Of a DNA stretch of 64,000 nucleotides, positions 51,170 to 61,500 are shown piece by piece. The notes under the pieces are model-generated. The model searched no databases, was not told the origin of the DNA, and saw nothing but the letters and a program-made list of their open reading frames with translations. Location: contig JAZTWW010000035.1 in NCBI GenBank assembly GCA_045636065.1, positions 1-64,000 on the forward strand, read 5' to 3'. Position 1 is the stretch's first letter, and the number at the start of each line of letters is the position of its first letter. A program made the translations under genes and the position numbers. Source of the DNA: RGIG5050 sp045636065 (GTDB lineage: Bacteria > Verrucomicrobiota > Kiritimatiellia > RFP12 > UBA1067).

Positions 51170-52110
51170 GCGTCCACGTCCCCTTCCTCCTCGACAGGCT
51201 TTACGATCACCTCTAGGATGTCACCGAGCGTGATGATTCCCGCCGTGCCGCCCCAGCGGTCCTCGACGAGCGCTATGCGCCTTCCGGTCTTCATGAATGT
51301 GACGAGAAGGTCGTCGAGCCCCGTATGCTCGCCCACCCTGAGCGGCGGCTGGATGACGCCGCTCTCCGTTTCGTAGAAGCCTTCGATATGGTCGAGATCG
51401 CCGGAATAGACGGGCATGTACGGGTATCCCGCAGCCTCCGCGACTGACTTCTTCGCCTCGGCGGAAAGCGTCCGCTCGATCCCCTTCAGTTTCACGCGCG
51501 GAGTCATCTCGTTCATCGCGTAGAGGTCCGTAAGGCGCATCACGCCTTCGACCATGTTCGCCTCCTCGCGGTCGAGGACGCCCGATGCGGCGGCGCCTTC
51601 GACGACGGCCTTGAACTCGTCGTCCGAAAGGGCCCGCCTCTCATGTGCGAGAAGGTCCCCGAAGACGCGCCCCGCGGCGACCATCATGATGGAGAAAGGC
51701 CTGAGGAGGATGGTGAAGAACCTCAGAAGCATCACGCACGGCACGGCAAGCGGCTCTGCGTGGCGCATGGCGTACTGCTTGGGGCCGATCTCGCCGAAGA
51801 TTAGAAGAAGAAGCGTAAAGAGCGGCACCGTCGCCGCCTCCGCGTATTGGGGGAGGCAGCGCCTCATGGCGAGAAAGCCCACGCTCACGAGCGCGAAGTT
51901 GACGAGCGTATTGCCGGCGAGGATCGTTGAGAGCACCTGCGAAGGGTTCTGGAGCCACTTCTCGACAGCTTTGCCTACACCGGGCCTGCGCAGCGCAAGG
52001 CGGTGGCGCTGGCGTGGCGAAAGCGAAAAGAGCACGGTCTCGCTCGCGCTGAATATGGCGCTCAGCGCGAAGAGCGGAACCAGGACGGCCAGATATGCTA
52101 ACGCTATCAA
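51166..52110 (-). CDS. DUF21 (CNNM) plus CBS-pair membrane protein
   Basis: This 314-residue protein has the DUF21 membrane part (ASETVLFSLS near 22-31, GNTLVNFALVS near 65-75, IFGEIGPKQYAM near 102-113) and a CBS pair (about 195-310). The start is a TTG at 52110 whose TTGA overlaps the TGA of the LolA-like gene; GAGGGAG lies just upstream. The longer frame begins in the upstream gene and lacks sense. Role as in its partner: divalent cation transport or regulation is likely but not shown. No CorC_HlyC C-terminal domain is present. Confidence 0.83.
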   Translation of the reverse strand: MIALAYLAVLVPLFALSAIFSASETVLFSLSPRQRHRLALRRPGVGKAVEKWLQNPSQVLSTILAGNTLVNFALVSVGFLAMRRCLPQYAEAATVPLFTLLLLIFGEIGPKQYAMRHAEPLAVPCVMLLRFFTILLRPFSIMMVAAGRVFGDLLAHERRALSDDEFKAVVEGAAASGVLDREEANMVEGVMRLTDLYAMNEMTPRVKLKGIERTLSAEAKKSVAEAAGYPYMPVYSGDLDHIEGFYETESGVIQPPLRVGEHTGLDDLLVTFMKTGRRIALVEDRWGGTAGIITLGDILEVIVKPVEEEGDVDA

Positions 52111-52883
52111 ATCTCCCTCAGGGAATTGACGATTATCTTCGTCCTGTGGTGGGTGCCGATCGTCTCGACCTCGAGGATGTTGGCCATCCAGCGTTCGCCG
52201 AACTTCCTGACCCTCGTGCCCCAAAGCCTCCTGACGGGGTTGCCGTCTTCGCCGAGGGCTTCGGCCTGCATGAGCGCGCCCGTCTTCTTCTCGGCCCAAA
52301 GCCTGACTGCCGAGATGCCTTCGACCTTCTCAGGCGGGGTGACGAGTATTACAGCGCACTTCTGCCCGTGGACGCTTTCCCCTTCGCGCTCGGTCTCGAA
52401 CCTCGGATCGTTCCACCAGAGGAAATCGAGAGTGAGGTCCCACCATGTGACGTCCGTCTCCATGATGTGCCCGGACGGAACTTCACCAGGCCTTGAAAGA
52501 GTCGTCTCCATGATGGCATTTGGAAGCCTCGTCAAGTCTCCACCCTGTCCGCGCCAAAGGTCCATCTCCCCGCGCTTGTAGAAGGCGACGGTAAGGACGG
52601 CAGGGCTCACGCCGCGGTTTAAGGTAAGCCTCCAATCGCACTCCTGCTTGGTGAAGCCCTTTCTGCTGCGGCGCACTATCGCGCCCGTAAGCTCCATGGG
52701 CCTGTCGGGGAGCATCGCGCGCGATGCGGCGAGAACGTCTGCGGCGGAGTACTCTCCCGCGAGGACAGATTCGCTCGATGAAAGGAACTCCTCAAGGCCG
52801 ATGCCTTCGGCTTCATCCGCGGCAGTATCCGCAAAAAGCGGCATGACCGCCAGAAGCGCGGCCAGGATCGCAAATCTCGACAT
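52107..52883 (-). CDS. LolA-like outer-membrane lipoprotein-sorting family protein
   Basis: This 258-residue protein has a signal peptide (MSRFAILAALLAVMPLFA) and a LolA-type half-barrel fold signature: repeated strands such as DWRLTLNRG, MDLWRGQGGDLTRLPNAIME, and the C-terminal LWAEKKTGALMQAEALGEDG. It belongs to the outer membrane lipoprotein-sorting-related group (PF17131-like). It may carry lipid or lipoprotein in the periplasm. It overlaps the DUF21 gene downstream by 4 bp. Confidence 0.8.
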   Translation of the reverse strand: MSRFAILAALLAVMPLFADTAADEAEGIGLEEFLSSSESVLAGEYSAADVLAASRAMLPDRPMELTGAIVRRSRKGFTKQECDWRLTLNRGVSPAVLTVAFYKRGEMDLWRGQGGDLTRLPNAIMETTLSRPGEVPSGHIMETDVTWWDLTLDFLWWNDPRFETEREGESVHGQKCAVILVTPPEKVEGISAVRLWAEKKTGALMQAEALGEDGNPVRRLWGTRVRKFGERWMANILEVETIGTHHRTKIIVNSLREI

Positions 52884-52885
52884 GG

Positions 52886-53947
52886 CTATTTGATCCTCTC
52901 TTCAAGGGCGGGATCGACCGGGCCTCCGAGCGAGCGGCCGAGCTGGTAGTACTCCATCGCGCTTTCCTTGTCGTTATCCATCTCAAGGGCCATGCGCGCA
53001 AGGTTGTACGGCGGCAGGTAACTCCTCGGGTGGCGGCGCTGAGCCTTTTCAAGAGTCGCGCGGGCCTCGGGCCTGCGGCCTTCGCCGACGAGCACCATGG
53101 ACTTTAGAAGGTACGTGTTGAGGCCTTTTGGATCGAGCCTTTCAAGCTCCTCCATCCAGCGCCTCGCTTCGACGAGATTGCCGGCGCGGATTGCATCGGC
53201 TGCGCGGCGCAGGGCCTCTGCCGGATCGGCGGCTGCCGCAGGGGCAGGCTTTGCGCCCGGCGCTGCGGCGGCGCGCTGCGGCGCCTTTTTAGGCTGGGCA
53301 GGCTTGGCGCTCTGAGCCTGCTTCCCGGCCTGGGCCGGCGGGGCTTTCACACCCTGCTGCTGCGCGGGCTTAGCTGGCGGCTGCGCCTGCTCGGCAGGCT
53401 TCCTCTGGGCTGCGGCCGGCTCCGTGGCAGGCTTTGCAGGTGCGGGCTTGGCCGCCTGCTGCTGAGGCTCCGTCGTTGCGGAGAGCCGCTCAAGTACGGC
53501 ACCTTCCCCTTCCGCCGGCTCTGCGGCAGACGGCTCCTCAATGCCATGCTTGTCGTTATACTTCTTTTGAAGCTCGCATGTATCGGTAAGGACGACGGGG
53601 TGGCTGTTGCGGTTCACCTGCTGGAAGCGGATGTTGTCGATCTGCGCCGAGACGGCTGCTATCTTGTTCCTTAGCGGCGCAAACTCCTGCTTCTCGGCGC
53701 GCTCGGGATTCTCGCGCTGCACGCGGTCAAGCTCCTCAAGCGCTTCGCGGTAGGCCTTGAGCGCACCTTCGGCATCGCCCTGGAGGGCCTTGTCTTCACC
53801 TTCTTCGATAAGCTCGTTCGCCTTGGCGAGAAGGACGTGCAGCCTTGGCGGCTTCTTTTTCGCCGAATCGGAGCTGCTGAACGGCCAGAATGCCTCCATC
53901 GGCATAAACGCCAAGGCGGCAAGCGCGAGAATCACGTATTTTTTCAT
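52886..53947 (-). CDS. Exported TPR protein with Pro/Ala-rich linker
   Basis: This 353-residue protein starts at the ATG at 53947, giving a signal peptide (MKKYVILALAALAFMPMEAF); an ATG three codons earlier lies within the -10 box. Segments: helical region (about 30-105), low-complexity Pro/Ala/Lys/Gln linker (about 145-245), and TPR-like units (about 245-350; YLPPYNLARMALEMDNDKES). It may be a periplasmic scaffold. The promoter's -10 box lies 7 nt from this ATG and there is no Shine-Dalgarno, so the message is probably leaderless. Confidence 0.72.
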   Translation of the reverse strand: MKKYVILALAALAFMPMEAFWPFSSSDSAKKKPPRLHVLLAKANELIEEGEDKALQGDAEGALKAYREALEELDRVQRENPERAEKQEFAPLRNKIAAVSAQIDNIRFQQVNRNSHPVVLTDTCELQKKYNDKHGIEEPSAAEPAEGEGAVLERLSATTEPQQQAAKPAPAKPATEPAAAQRKPAEQAQPPAKPAQQQGVKAPPAQAGKQAQSAKPAQPKKAPQRAAAAPGAKPAPAAAADPAEALRRAADAIRAGNLVEARRWMEELERLDPKGLNTYLLKSMVLVGEGRRPEARATLEKAQRRHPRSYLPPYNLARMALEMDNDKESAMEYYQLGRSLGGPVDPALEERIK

Positions 53948-53954
53948 GCATGAC

Positions 53955-53984
53955 ATTATACCAAAACTCCCGCCCGCATTGCAA
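53955..53984 (-). promoter_or_regulatory. Promoter of the TPR/LolA-like/DUF21 operon (leaderless)
   Basis: Minus strand TTGCAA (53979-53984), 18 bp spacer, TATAAT (53955-53960) preceded by TGG. Seven nt separate the -10 from the ATG at 53947. Confidence 0.82.
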
Positions 53985-54041
53985 GCACATCTTTTGCTGG
54001 AGGAGGCAGAGGAGGATCGGGTTGGGAAGTGGATTTAAGGT

Positions 54042-54223
54042 GGCAAGCCGATTTTGGGAAGGGATGTAAGGGATAAACGTGATAAAAGCGATAAATCCGA
54101 GTGGATGGACTTTGATTGGGCAAAGGGATTTAAGCGATAAATCCAATAAAGTGGACTTTAAATCGGATTTATCCCTTACATCCCTTTGATCGCTTATATC
54201 CCTTTCCCAAAAATTGGCTTGCC
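54042..54223. repeat. Intergenic repeat, copy C: 182 bp inverted-repeat element
   Basis: It begins GGCAAGCCGATTTTGGGAA and ends with the reverse complement (TTCCCAAAAATTGGCTTGCC region, 54204-54223). The right arm, read in reverse, matches the first 50 bp of copy A, including GGGATATAAGCGATCAAAGG. Inside are diverged 45 bp-type units. No ORF and no clear target duplication are visible. It could fold into a long hairpin. It fills most of the gap before the 1413-residue gene's stop at 54243; nothing else is seen in 53985-54242. Confidence 0.85.
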
Positions 54224-54242
54224 CAAAATAATCCTATGACCT

Positions 54243-57200
54243 CTATTCGGCCAGGAAGCGCACTGGGAGAGACAGCTTGTACTTGTAGGCCTTGGGCTTG
54301 CCGGTCTTCTCATCCACATACTCGCCAGGCTCGTCCCAGAGGTAGTAGCCTTCGACCTGCGGGTCTTCGCCCTGGACAAGGACCCCTTCGAAGGACACCT
54401 TCTTAGAGGTGTGGACCATAGTCGCCTTGCCGGACGTATCGTCCTGGGCGGAGACGTAGTCGTACCAGAAGGTGTACGTGCCCTTTACGATTCCAGTAGC
54501 CTGCGCGAAGGAGAGCGTGAACGCCCCGTCGTTATCGCCGCCGTAACTCCACTCCTTGGTCTCCCTGTCCTGCACCGGCTTCGTGGCCTTCATGACGGAT
54601 ATGGCCCCTTTTTCGTTCACCGTCGCCGTGAGGCCAGGCTGCCAGAGCGTGTTCGCCGCCATGGCCCACATCTGCTCCGTGGACGATACCTTGCGCCCCG
54701 AGCCGTCAACGTATGTCCTCTTGAACGCGAAGCCGAGCTCCGGCGCGCTTTCAAGCCAAAGCTGCAGCGAACCGCACCAGGCGCTCAGCTTCGCAGCCTT
54801 GTCGTAGTGCGCCCCCAAGAGCGACAGCTCTCGCTCGAACCCCTTGCCGTACGCGCCCGTAGCCTGCGGATTGCGGCTAGTCCACATGGGGGCGAACATA
54901 ACGGGAACGAGGCGGTACGGCGACTCCGATACGGCAGCCTCGCTTCCGTCAAACGCCTCGAACCCGACCGCCGCCGCGAACGAGCCTCCCTTGTACGCCG
55001 AGGGTGCCGAATAGAAGATCGCGAACCAGCCCGCATCAGGATCATACATTATGGGCGAGGAAGCTGTAACGCCCGTTCCGTCCGCGAGCTTGCCCGTCGC
55101 CTTGACGCTCCCGTCCTTGCCTGCTGTCAAGAGGAGGTAGCCGCTTCCGTGTCCGCTGCCGACCTGAGGCGAGAGGATCGCCGTATAAGCCCCCGAGAAT
55201 GACTCTGCCGCCGTCTTGGCCAAGGCCGCAGAGGCCTTGTCCTTCCACATGCCGCGCCAAAGCTTCACTTCACCATCGCCGAACGTCCCTTCAACGGCGG
55301 CGTTGATAAGCTCCATGTCGCACCCGGAGGGCCTAAGCGCAAGCTCAACCGGCATCGTCGCCTTGCCAGACGTCGCGACAGCTTCGACGACCAGGTTGGT
55401 CTCCACCACGTCGCCTTCAAGCTTCACGTATTCGGTGCGGCTGAACGATGTTGCGCTGAATGTCCAGTTCGTGCCATCAAGCGCGATCTTGCCGCTCACC
55501 TTCCCGTTCGAAGCGGCTGTCATCGTCGCATAGCCGATTGAAGTTGCACCGTCGCCCTCGCCATCGTAGCGCACATATCCCGTGAAGGTCCCCTGGGCCC
55601 ATGTCGGTAGCGCCTCCACATTTAGGGTTATCGTCGCAACCTGGTCAGGCTCGCCCTTCTTGGACGCGGTGAAAGTTACAGTGAACGTCCCGGCTTTCGT
55701 CGGCACACCGTAGACCGTGTTCGCGAGAATCTCAACTTCTGTCTTCGAGCCTTTCTTCATTATATCCTTTGCCGTGAACTTGAGCCCCGCGGGAAGCCCC
55801 GTGACCTTCACCGTCCAACCTTCTTCGGCTGGGGAGCAGTCTATGAGGTCCATTGGCAGCGCAGATCCGCACATCAAGGTTCCGTACGACTCCTCGCCCT
55901 GCTCAAGCCCGGGAAGGAGATCATTCCGCAGATTCGGCACAACTATATCGAACGTCTCCGTCACAGGCTTCTTGACGTTCGCGTTCGTCGCGCTCATCGT
56001 CACCGTATACGTGCCCGGCTTCGTCGCCCTGCCGGAAATGGTCATCGTATTCGCATCGTACTTGAGGCCAGGAGGAAGGCCTTTGACGGAAAGTTTCGGT
56101 TCAGACGCTGCTATAGTAAGATCACGCAGATTGAGCATGAATGTTCCGTCGGGTTCAGTCTTGTATGTATCGTCAGTTTCTATTGCAATCGTATTTGCAG
56201 GCAGCCAGTGCGCATAATACACCACTTCGCCCGTCACAACAGTCGAATCGTTCACCCGTTCGCCGCCAGTCGCCTCTGTATACCAACCGAGGAACCCGTA
56301 GCCTTGCCTTTTCGCAATCGGAGCAGACACCACTGACCCGTACTCAAGCATCCTTTCACCGCCACCTTCGCCTTCATTCGGATCGAATGCCACCAGATAC
56401 TTCCATCCCGCTTCGTTTACTGTGAAAACCACATCATCACTGTCAGTAGTGCCATCTGGCATTTGGACACCGAATCGGAACAACCTGTATTCGGTTTCCT
56501 CGCCCTCCGACACAATCTGCCATTCGTTATCGGATAGCGACTTACGCCCAAAAAGCATGTACTTGCGCTCTTCAAGCAGATCGGGCACACACGACAAGAC
56601 AGGCTTGCCATCAACCATATCTATCGTTGTCTTGAACACAGAGCCAGAGTCGTTTGGATCGGTACCTGCAATATATTCATCGGCAGCAGATAAACCGTCC
56701 AAGTCTGCATCTAAAGCCGCAGCATCTGCCGCGCTAACCCCTGCCGAAACGGCACCAAGATTCTCCAGCCACGCAACAGGAACTTCGCTGTCACCCGCTA
56801 AAGCCGTCCATGCCACCTGATCGACCCAACCACAATCTTGCATTAACGTGCCAAAATCGTCAGTGTAGTCTTTCACGTACGTCCATATGAGAGTATGACG
56901 TCCGTCGCCCTTCACCTTCGCAGAAACCTGCTTCCATCCAGAATCGCCGTCGATGCGCGCGACCTCATTACCGTCAACTTCGAACTTCAGGTAATCCCAG
57001 TTGTCACCATCCTCGTCATCCTCGCAATCTGTTTTCCACCAGAACGTCAAAATTCCGGCACCATCTACCGTTGTCGTCAATGTACTCGTCTGGTCGTTTC
57101 CGATTGCGCCGCTACGGGCCGAAGACACTCCACTATGTGCTACGTCTTGCGAAACCGTCCACCCCTTTGCGCCATCTGTCGTCACCGTCCAAAGCGGCAC

Positions 57201-58484
57201 ATCCAGCGACTCGGCAAGCGTCTGAAGCCGGACGATCAATGCGGAAGCCGTCTCGCTCGCGGCGATGCCACTTTTGAAGATTCTAGCTTTTACAGTTGTC
57301 GTATCGAACACGTTGAACGACTTGGTGTAGAGCTTGCTCGTCGCTGACGGCTCGCTGCCATCAAGCGTGTAGCGAATCTCTGCACCATCGGACGCACCGC
57401 TGATCGTGACACGACGCGACGAACCGTCGAACTCAGTGCCGTCAACGGGATCGATTACAGGTGCCGCCACTTGTTCAATACCATTCTGCGTAATGGTAAT
57501 GTCACGCAACTCGCCGCTTGCCGTCGTGATGCGAATCGTTGCCGCGCGCGCCTCGGTGCTGGCGTTTCCAGACAAAGAGTAGGACACCTCTCCGCCCTGA
57601 ATATTAACCGTCACCCAATCCGCGTCGCATACCGCGCTCCATGATTCGTCGGCGAGAACGCCAATGCTTCCCACCGCATCCGTTGCGTCGGCCGTTGCCG
57701 CGCCGGATTCCACCGAAAGTGAACTATACTTCCAATACGAGTATAGGGTGCTATCGCCATTTGGTATTGTCGCAGAGGGCGACACTTTATCACCCCTCCC
57801 GTCCGGGGCCGTGAACCAGCCGGCGAACGTTGCACCTCTCTTGGAGAGGCTTGGCAATGTCCCGTATGGCTTGCCAGTAGAATACGAACGCGTCGGCAGA
57901 TTAGTAGCGCCATCGACAAAACGCACCTTTGCAAGAGCTGCTGTCGCCACATCGTCCAACCACCACTCTACGCCCACCGCCGCAGCGCCCGCCGTCCCAT
58001 CCATGTCCGTATCACCACCGACACTATCGTCGTCAAGAGCCGTCAGACACGCGCCGTTGGCGACAAGCGAGCCGCCATTCTCCACAACAAACTGCGCACC
58101 TTCCGTAAACTTCACTACACACCCGGCATCTATCGTCAGTGTCTTGCCGTATGGCACGATCACATTGTCCCTAACGACAACTACCCGTGAATTGTCCCAT
58201 GTCACATTCGCCGATAGACGACCGCCTACAACTGACGGTTCATTGAGAATTAGAACGTTCACAGACACACCACCGGAAGTCAGCGTCTTCCATCCATCAG
58301 ACTCCTTTGTCGTGTCCCATTGCACAACACTAGAACCATTGACCGATCCTAGCATCTCAACACCAGTCGCGACAATCGTCCCACGCGTCTCAACACGGGC
58401 AGATGCCATTGCGTGGCGCGTTGTCCCCAATGCGCCGATTGCTGCCGCAAAAACCGCCACCGTAGTTTTCATAGCGTTATTCAT
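54243..58484 (-). CDS. Giant secreted multidomain protein (InlB, BACON, Ig-like)
   Basis: This 1413-residue protein has a signal peptide (MNNAMKTTVAVFAAAIGALG) and AAAGGGG before the ATG. Domains recognised: InlB/Listeria-Bacteroides repeat near 200-255 (GATFAGWFTAPDG); BACON-like near 260-335 ending TITQNG; a CHB_HEX_C-type segment near 345-410 (EIRYTLDGSEPS); a jelly-roll-like beta domain near 420-560; a TSP3/EF-type loop DADLDGLSAADEY; a second InlB repeat; and putative-Ig segments (LPPGLKYDANTMTISG, LPAGLKF). The 500-residue C-terminal part is unknown. It is probably a surface or extracellular binding protein; no catalytic motif is visible. It follows the peptidase gene by 17 bp. Confidence 0.75.
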   Translation of the reverse strand: MNNAMKTTVAVFAAAIGALGTTRHAMASARVETRGTIVATGVEMLGSVNGSSVVQWDTTKESDGWKTLTSGGVSVNVLILNEPSVVGGRLSANVTWDNSRVVVVRDNVIVPYGKTLTIDAGCVVKFTEGAQFVVENGGSLVANGACLTALDDDSVGGDTDMDGTAGAAAVGVEWWLDDVATAALAKVRFVDGATNLPTRSYSTGKPYGTLPSLSKRGATFAGWFTAPDGRGDKVSPSATIPNGDSTLYSYWKYSSLSVESGAATADATDAVGSIGVLADESWSAVCDADWVTVNIQGGEVSYSLSGNASTEARAATIRITTASGELRDITITQNGIEQVAAPVIDPVDGTEFDGSSRRVTISGASDGAEIRYTLDGSEPSATSKLYTKSFNVFDTTTVKARIFKSGIAASETASALIVRLQTLAESLDVPLWTVTTDGAKGWTVSQDVAHSGVSSARSGAIGNDQTSTLTTTVDGAGILTFWWKTDCEDDEDGDNWDYLKFEVDGNEVARIDGDSGWKQVSAKVKGDGRHTLIWTYVKDYTDDFGTLMQDCGWVDQVAWTALAGDSEVPVAWLENLGAVSAGVSAADAAALDADLDGLSAADEYIAGTDPNDSGSVFKTTIDMVDGKPVLSCVPDLLEERKYMLFGRKSLSDNEWQIVSEGEETEYRLFRFGVQMPDGTTDSDDVVFTVNEAGWKYLVAFDPNEGEGGGERMLEYGSVVSAPIAKRQGYGFLGWYTEATGGERVNDSTVVTGEVVYYAHWLPANTIAIETDDTYKTEPDGTFMLNLRDLTIAASEPKLSVKGLPPGLKYDANTMTISGRATKPGTYTVTMSATNANVKKPVTETFDIVVPNLRNDLLPGLEQGEESYGTLMCGSALPMDLIDCSPAEEGWTVKVTGLPAGLKFTAKDIMKKGSKTEVEILANTVYGVPTKAGTFTVTFTASKKGEPDQVATITLNVEALPTWAQGTFTGYVRYDGEGDGATSIGYATMTAASNGKVSGKIALDGTNWTFSATSFSRTEYVKLEGDVVETNLVVEAVATSGKATMPVELALRPSGCDMELINAAVEGTFGDGEVKLWRGMWKDKASAALAKTAAESFSGAYTAILSPQVGSGHGSGYLLLTAGKDGSVKATGKLADGTGVTASSPIMYDPDAGWFAIFYSAPSAYKGGSFAAAVGFEAFDGSEAAVSESPYRLVPVMFAPMWTSRNPQATGAYGKGFERELSLLGAHYDKAAKLSAWCGSLQLWLESAPELGFAFKRTYVDGSGRKVSSTEQMWAMAANTLWQPGLTATVNEKGAISVMKATKPVQDRETKEWSYGGDNDGAFTLSFAQATGIVKGTYTFWYDYVSAQDDTSGKATMVHTSKKVSFEGVLVQGEDPQVEGYYLWDEPGEYVDEKTGKPKAYKYKLSLPVRFLAE

Positions 58485-58501
58485 CGCACTACCCCTTTCA
58501 A

Positions 58502-61500
58502 TTAACGATTGTTCGTCAACTCTCTGATTGCGTCGCTGATGCTTCCCAGCTCTTCCATCGTGGCGTCCGGAATTCCGGAGTATTGGCCTTTCAAGACATT
58601 GGACAGCAACGTCTTGTCTGTGTTCAACGCCTGTATGCGCGTAAATATGGACATCTCGGCAGACGATATCGCGTCGGCATTGCCATCCAAATCCGCATAA
58701 TGTGGATTGTTCATAGCCTTGTTCAGCTCGTCGTCTGATAATACCCCGTCGGGATTCAATTTCTCGATACCCGTCAAAAGATTTCGTAATGGTGTGAGGT
58801 TATACACTCTCGTCCAGAACGGATAGAGCGTAGCTGATGCGTTCGCCGTGTATGAGGCCGAAAGATCATACACCTTGGCACCACCATCACTCGTCGCCCA
58901 CCCCGTCTGCGTGTAGCCAGTGCGCGTAAAGGTCGCCCCCAGAAGTGTCAGAGCCACGTTCTCCGTCTTGTTTGCAGTCTTTTGCGTGCCGGTTCCATAC
59001 GTTCCGGGCGAATATGTCACCGTGTAAGTTTGTGCTACATACGGCGTGGATAACAATTCCTTGACTGCATCGCTTAAACTCTGTAGCTCTTCCATCGTTG
59101 CCACGGAGATTCCAGTATAATCGCCTTTTATAACATTGGATATCAGGCTCTTGTCTTGATTCAAGCTCTGAATCCGCTGGAATATGGACATCTCGGCAGA
59201 CGATATCACATTGACATTGCCATCCAGGTCGGCATAGTGCGGATTTGTCATGGCTTTGTTAAGTTCATCATCAGCCAAAACACCATCTGGCGTTATCTTC
59301 TCAATGTTTGTAAGAAGATTGCGCAAAGGCATGAGATTATAGGATCTCGTCCAGAAAGGATAAAGCGTGATTGCCGCGTTCGCCGTGTAGGATGCCGAAA
59401 GATCATACACCTTAGCACCGCCGTCGCTTGTTGTCCATCCCGTCTGCGTATAACCAGTACGCGTGAAAGTTGCGCCCTTCAACGTCAGCGCGACATCCTT
59501 CGTCTTGATCGCTGTCTGTTGTGAACCCGTTCCGTTCGCGCCCGGCTTGTAAGTCACCGTGTATGTCGGTATTGCAGTCCACTTCGCATACAATGTCACA
59601 GTCCCGCCTTGCGTAGCAATGAGGTTTTTCACGCTCGCACCGTTCTGGTACATCACGCCTCCGCTTGAGCTCGTCGCCCAACCAGCAAAATCGCTCCCGG
59701 ATTTCGTGAACTCGTTGTTCGTCAGGTTCTTCGCGACGTCGTACGTCATCGCCAAGTCGGACATCGACCCCGTGCCGCCATTGGCGTTGAACTTTATGGT
59801 GTACGTGTTCGCCGTCCAGAAAGGATAGAGCGTGATTGCCGCGTTCGCCGTGTAGGATGCCGAAAGATCATATATCTTAGCACCGCCGTCACTAGTTGTC
59901 CACCCCGACTGCGTGTAGCCTGTGCGCGAGAATGTCGCCCCCAATAGGGTTAATGACACGTTCTCCGTCTTGGTTGCAGTCTTTTGCGTGCCGGTTCCAT
60001 AGTTTCCGGGAGAATACGTCACCGTGTATGTCGGTACGACATACGGCGTGGCAGACAACGTAACACCAAACGCATTGCCGTGATAGGCGGGATAGTCCGT
60101 GCCGACATCCCACGACAGACGATACGCGCCTGCGGCGATGGCCGAACCGTCCGCCCCGTCACCGGACAATGTCTTAGCGACAACATCTACCCCTCTGTCC
60201 TCATCACGTCCAAATACACTTACCGTTGCCTTACCGCCAGAAGGATTCACAACAAGCGTATAGTCGATGTCGAGAATAGGGGCGAATGGCCAACGCGATG
60301 TTGTCGACACTTCCTTGACCAGTGCTGGTTGCGAACCTGTCGCAATAATCTTGACAGTCTTCGTGGCGGATTTACTCACATTCCCTTCCGTGTACAATGC
60401 CGACACAGTGACATCTGTGTCCTTGGTGACAGTCTTTGCAGTCAATCTGCCATTCCCGTCAATGGTTGCCGCCGTAGTGGGAGACACCGCCCACGAATCG
60501 GCCTTTACCGTTTTGACCTCGCCGTTCAAATATGTCGCCATGCAATTATAGAGAGTAGCCTGACCTGACGAGACTTTGTCCTGGCCGTCAATGGAAATCG
60601 ACGAAAGAGAGCCAGGAGACGGAATGCGCATGCCTTGAACAGCCGGGTCGGAGTAGTCGCTCGCATTTGCCCCGTCGGAACTTGTAGCCGCCCGAACGAA
60701 GTAGTAATATGTCGTCCCTGCCGCTGCCGTGGTGTCGAGGTAGGACTTGTTCGACGTCCACGATCCCAAGCCCTGCTTTGTCCCCGTCTTTGATGTTGCC
60801 CTTGCCACGCGATAGTATGTAGCGCCCGTTGACGGCTGCCACGAAACATTTACACCGTCCGTGCGGTCGCTCGTCGCCGTCACGCCTGTTGGAGCGGAAA
60901 GAGGGACCAGCCCCATTACTGTGCCGCTCCGATCACTTTCGCCCTTACTGTTGGCAGAAGACACGGAGTATGTGTATGTCACTCCCGGTGTAGCTGTATT
61001 GTCCATAAAGGACGTTGCGTTTGCTGAACCGATTTTCTTCGCATCCTCTCCGCTGGCCGCTCTGTACACATAATATGACCCTGCACCAGTAACGGCATTC
61101 CAGCTCAAGCCGATTCCAGCTGTTGTCTGCGACGTAACCTTCAACCCAGAAGGAGTTGCCAAAGGCGAGGTGCCGGGTGTGATGGTAACCTCATTCGTAC
61201 AAACGATTGTCGTTTTGTTTTCGATATAGAACGCAATGAGCTTGACCTTCTGATCGGACGTCACCGTCTTTGCGGTCAACGTCTTAGTAGATCCATTCCA
61301 ATCCGCTGCACTGCCTAGCTTACTCCAATTGCAACTCGCCGTTACATCCTTGGGGTTCGACTGATCGGAGTATTCGACCGAAGCTGTATATTCAGCAGAC
61401 TTGCCCGATTCAATCGTCGCCGCCCCGCTTATGGTCAGTTTACTTACTGTCACAGGCGGAACAATCATGCCATCCGCTACGATGCTATAATCACTAGGAC

